Assembly (NCBI RefSeq): GCF_020921035.1
Contig: NC_063157.1
Coordinates: 23,453,015 to 23,517,014 of the forward strand
Direction: 5' to 3'
Length of the DNA: 64,000 bases
Source: Rhodamnia argentea
Taxonomy: Eukaryota > Streptophyta > Magnoliopsida > Myrtales > Myrtaceae
The translations under genes were made by a program, and so were the position numbers. The notes under the pieces were generated by a model. It saw only the letters and a list, made by a program, of their open reading frames with translations. It was not told the DNA's origin and searched no databases. Each line of letters starts with the position of its first letter. The stretch's first letter is position 1. Positions 61,403 through 64,000 of the stretch are shown here, one piece after another.

Positions 61403-61689
61403 CTCTCATCACTTCTAGGTAATTCATCGCACAATATTAAAAAGTAGAAACTATGTCATTTTTCATTCATCTTCGATTTCATAAATTATTATCACGACAA
61501 GCATTGTTTGAATTATTGCACTTTTTTTTTCCTTAGTGAAGAGTTACATGGAGCCGGCTTTTCCTTTTTTGTCGAAACATGGAGCCTGCTTGACGTAAAA
61601 CAATTATAATTCGACACTTATCTAAGCCTTGAAGGCTTTACTAGGGTTTTATGATGCGATTTATCCCTTGCCATTGACTCCTTAATTTC

Positions 61690-61905
61690 GCACATTACAT
61701 GCTTTGACTGTGATTGATAGGATAGACTCGCGCCTGTGCGAGCACTTTAGAAAAACACTCAATTCCAATACCGAAAGGGCATCGGTGGAAACATCGGCGT
61801 AACCAAGTCCCCGAACCCGAATCTCTGGTTACGTAGAATTGAACGGCTTCTCCCGACCACTCGATAAGATTTTCGAATCTACCTTGCTTAAAGGCTGATG
61901 GCAAC
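61690..61905 (-). mobile_element. unclassified dispersed repeat, retroelement-like remnant (inverted)
   Basis: On the minus strand, 'cttatcgagtggtcgggaga' and 'ttcggggacttggttacgcc' match the segments at 5,560 and 51,540. A 77-codon minus-strand frame (61695-61928, with SGSGTWLRRCFHRCPFGIG) suggests it was once coding. Confidence 0.4.
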
Positions 61906-62092
61906 TCCCTTTGCATGTATATATACACATGTCATTGATCACACTAAGATTGAATCCGATTTTATTTTCTCTTATTGCAATTTGTTATGGGCCTTAGAGG
62001 GCCCAAGCCAAAACCAATCATCAAGGCTTGGCAATCCATTAGCTCACCACTCGATACTTCTTAGAGATCAAGGTGGGTCGCAACACCAACGT

Positions 62093-62167
62093 CATCAGTT
62101 TCTCCTCTCCATCCAAACCTGGTGGAAGCAGCCACGAACAAAATTCGTCAATCATCACCACGTGACA
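62093..62167 (-). pseudogene. duplicated fragment of the DUF7054 gene (intron/exon 2 junction)
   Basis: This matches 63571-63634 and the adjoining sequence over about 73 bases ('catcagtttctcctct', 'ccaaacctggtggaagca', 'atcatca.cacgtgaca'). It covers the 3' end of the intron, the acceptor and the start of exon 2 of the gene at 63,396. It is too short to be functional. Confidence 0.7.
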
Positions 62168-62179
62168 ATTGGAAAAAAA

Positions 62180-62350
62180 AAAAAAGAATTATGATTGAAT
62201 TGACACAATTATAATAGATTGAAGACTTTTTTAATAAATTTCCCCTTTTTTTTCTCTTCTATATAGTTCGTCGCCAAAATATAGAGAGTAGAAACTATAC
62301 CACTTTTATTCACCGATTTTATAAATTGCTGTCACGACAAGCATTATTCC
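62180..62350 (+). repeat. duplicate of the family A right arm and its flank
   Basis: 'gaattgacacaattataata' followed by 'agtagaaactat' and 'cacgacaagcatt' repeats the order seen at 61,335-61,515. The arm and its 3' flank were therefore copied together, with the DUF7054 fragment just before the second copy. Confidence 0.6.
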
Positions 62351-63395
62351 AAACCGCAATGATCAGAGACATAGAAATTCTTTTTTCATTTATTTTCGGG
62401 AGTTTGATGCTTAATCAATCACGAAGACGACAGAACTGGTTTGTCCCGTGTACTACGAGGACTTGGCAAAACATCCGATGGGACGATATCCTGTGATCAT
62501 CACTCATTACTCACCGTAGAAATCCGGTCACCTGACGGACAATGGAATAACTACAGATCGATCAAGTTAGAACCTTAGGCCTATGCATATGGCTTCGATC
62601 CAAAGCAGCTTGCGTGTAGTTTATGAGAAATGAAACATCTCAACTAATTAGTCGAACCGTAAGGTTTTTTTCCATATTTGGTTTCAAGGAGGAGGTTGAC
62701 CAAATGTTTACGGCATTATTCGATGGAGAAGTTTGGGCAATATTTGTGAAAGTAATAGGTTGGACTTGGTTCTCCCCCCCAAGATTGTTGGATCTACCAC
62801 CGTGCCATCAAATACATGAAAGGTTAAGATTTTGCTAAGTGCGAAAGCAAATAACGATAGTTGCAACGATTGAGAAACCAATTCACGATTTCAATGGGAC
62901 GATCAAATATATTTTAAAGAATTCTGGGTGACTTTTGGACCACAGAAAATAAATAATAATAATAATTAATTAAAATCTTTGTGAGGTCCATTCTTTTGAG
63001 AATTTATTGCTCACGATATGCTTTTATTCTTACAGTAATCACAGATTATTGTGGCAGCAAAGTCGTATATTTTATTCATGTAGACAATATTTGTTCTTTT
63101 TTGCTATGATCACTCTCTTTTTATTTTAGTCCTTTCTAGCTTTCCGCAAAAGACCGCAAATAAAGTAAGATCGATGATTCACGTCCAAAGATTACTTCGC
63201 GTTTGAGAGAATTGATTCTAATTATAATTCAATTTCGTCTCGGGAAAAAAAAAAAGGGAAAACGAAATCGATCCCCAAAGAAATATCTAAAAAATTACCA
63301 ATCCAAGACTTATTTTTACACAAGTCTAGCAATTGAAAAAAAAAAAAAAAATTGGAGCTGACGTTCACCAGCGCACTGAGCAGAGGGATATTACT
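62351..63395. other. gene-free segment downstream of DUF7054 gene
   Basis: I see only AT-rich DNA, short frames (such as 62623-62838) and poly-A runs near 63,245 and 63,337. The 3' UTR of the minus-strand gene probably occupies the right end. Confidence 0.45.
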
Positions 63396-63997
63396 TCACA
63401 GCATGAAATTCATGAACTTGAGCCAATTGAATCCGTTCTTCGACACCTCCTGGGCTTCCTTCCCGCACGACGCGGGCGATGCGCCGCCGCTTCCGGCGGC
63501 TGTGACGCCGTCCGTCGGGGGCCTCTTCGCGCAGAGGAAGAAGTTCCTCGACCCTAGCGCCATCAGTTTCTCCTCTCTGTCCAAACCTGGTGGAAGCAAC
63601 CGCGAACAAACTCCCGTCAATCATCACGTGACACGTACGCTTATCGATACTGGGCAAAATTCAAACGAGTAAAGAAGGGCTGAGAACAACGCTTACTCTC
63701 TAAGCTGAATTGAGAGTAATGGAGGTCGAAGCCGGAAGGATCGGCGGTTGGTAATATCGGCCGGCGTCCTTCCTTCCGGTACTGCCGGAGAGCGGCCGCG
63801 ATCAGATCTCCGACCGTCGATTCTGGCGTCGTCACAACGTGTACGGGCCCGACGCTTCCCTGCAACGCCACGTTCAGGAGGAGCTTCGTCAGGCGCGGCT
63901 TCTCATCGGCCGCCGCCGCAGACGCCTGGGCGAGGCTCTTCCTCGCGAGCAGGTCCGGCACCGTCCTCGGCCTCGGGAGGGGCTTCGCCGCCTCCAT
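63396..63997 (-). CDS. DUF7054 (ubiquitin-like fold) protein, At4g22758-like
   Basis: The exons on the minus strand are 63997-63697 and 63586-63396, joined by a GT-AG intron in phase 1, giving 163 residues. The core reads RLTKLLLNVALQGSVGPVHV, then TVGDLIAAALRQYRKEGRRP, FDLHYSQFSLESLDREEKL and ALGSRNFFLC. This is the pattern of plant DUF7054 proteins, which have a predicted ubiquitin-like fold and no assigned biochemical role. The N-terminus RPRTVPDLLA is typical of the family's proline/basic leader. The ATG lies three bases from the window edge, so an upstream start outside the window cannot be excluded. The C-terminal 35 residues after LCAKRP are not conserved as far as I can tell. Confidence 0.75.
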
Positions 63998-64000
63998 CGC

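Overview
This is nuclear DNA from a flowering plant, most likely a woody eudicot. The evidence is short exons with GT-AG introns, plant-only gene families (AHL, CSLA, HD2-type HDT), a plant-type nuclear tRNA pair, many MITEs, a SINE and frequent GA/CT microsatellites. Myrtaceae (eucalypt-like) is my guess at the lineage, but nothing in the sequence proves it.

Positions 1-27,805 hold a tandem array of four AT-hook motif nuclear-localised (AHL) genes, all on the + strand, in units of about 6-7 kb. Each copy has the same five exons: two AT-hooks in exon 1 and the PPC/DUF296 domain across exons 2-5. Each also has a GC-rich leader with an upstream ORF that overlaps the main start codon. Copy 1 keeps both AT-hooks. 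Copies 2-4 have weakened hooks, and copies 2 and 3 have frameshifted C-termini. Single units carry private insertions: a retroelement-like segment and foldback in unit 1, a replaced segment in unit 2, a segment with a lectin-receptor-kinase fragment at the end of unit 3, and an hAT MITE in unit 4. A separate foldback sits between units 2 and 3.

Positions 27,806-36,500 contain no convincing gene. They hold inverted-repeat MITEs, a SINE with a 13-bp target duplication, and microsatellites. Positions 36,515-42,222 (+) hold a complete nine-exon CSLA gene (glucomannan 4-beta-mannosyltransferase) with a TATA box and a CT-rich leader. tRNA-Gly(UCC) (+) and tRNA-Leu(UAA) (-) follow near 45 kb. Positions 46,512-50,025 (-) hold a complete ten-exon HD2-type histone deacetylase gene (HDT).

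Positions 51,963-58,345 are a tandem array of about 1.45-kb units. Four of these carry a broken, minus-strand fragment that reads as glycyl-tRNA synthetase. Beyond the array are degenerate short repeats, then a roughly 1.1-kb duplicate of the sequence that lies upstream of HDT. The window ends with a two-exon DUF7054 gene (-), complete from an ATG three bases from the edge.

The genes do not form a pathway. CSLA acts in cell-wall mannan synthesis, and AHL and HDT are chromatin or transcription factors. All exon boundaries were placed by reading splice sites and keeping the reading frame, not from transcript data.
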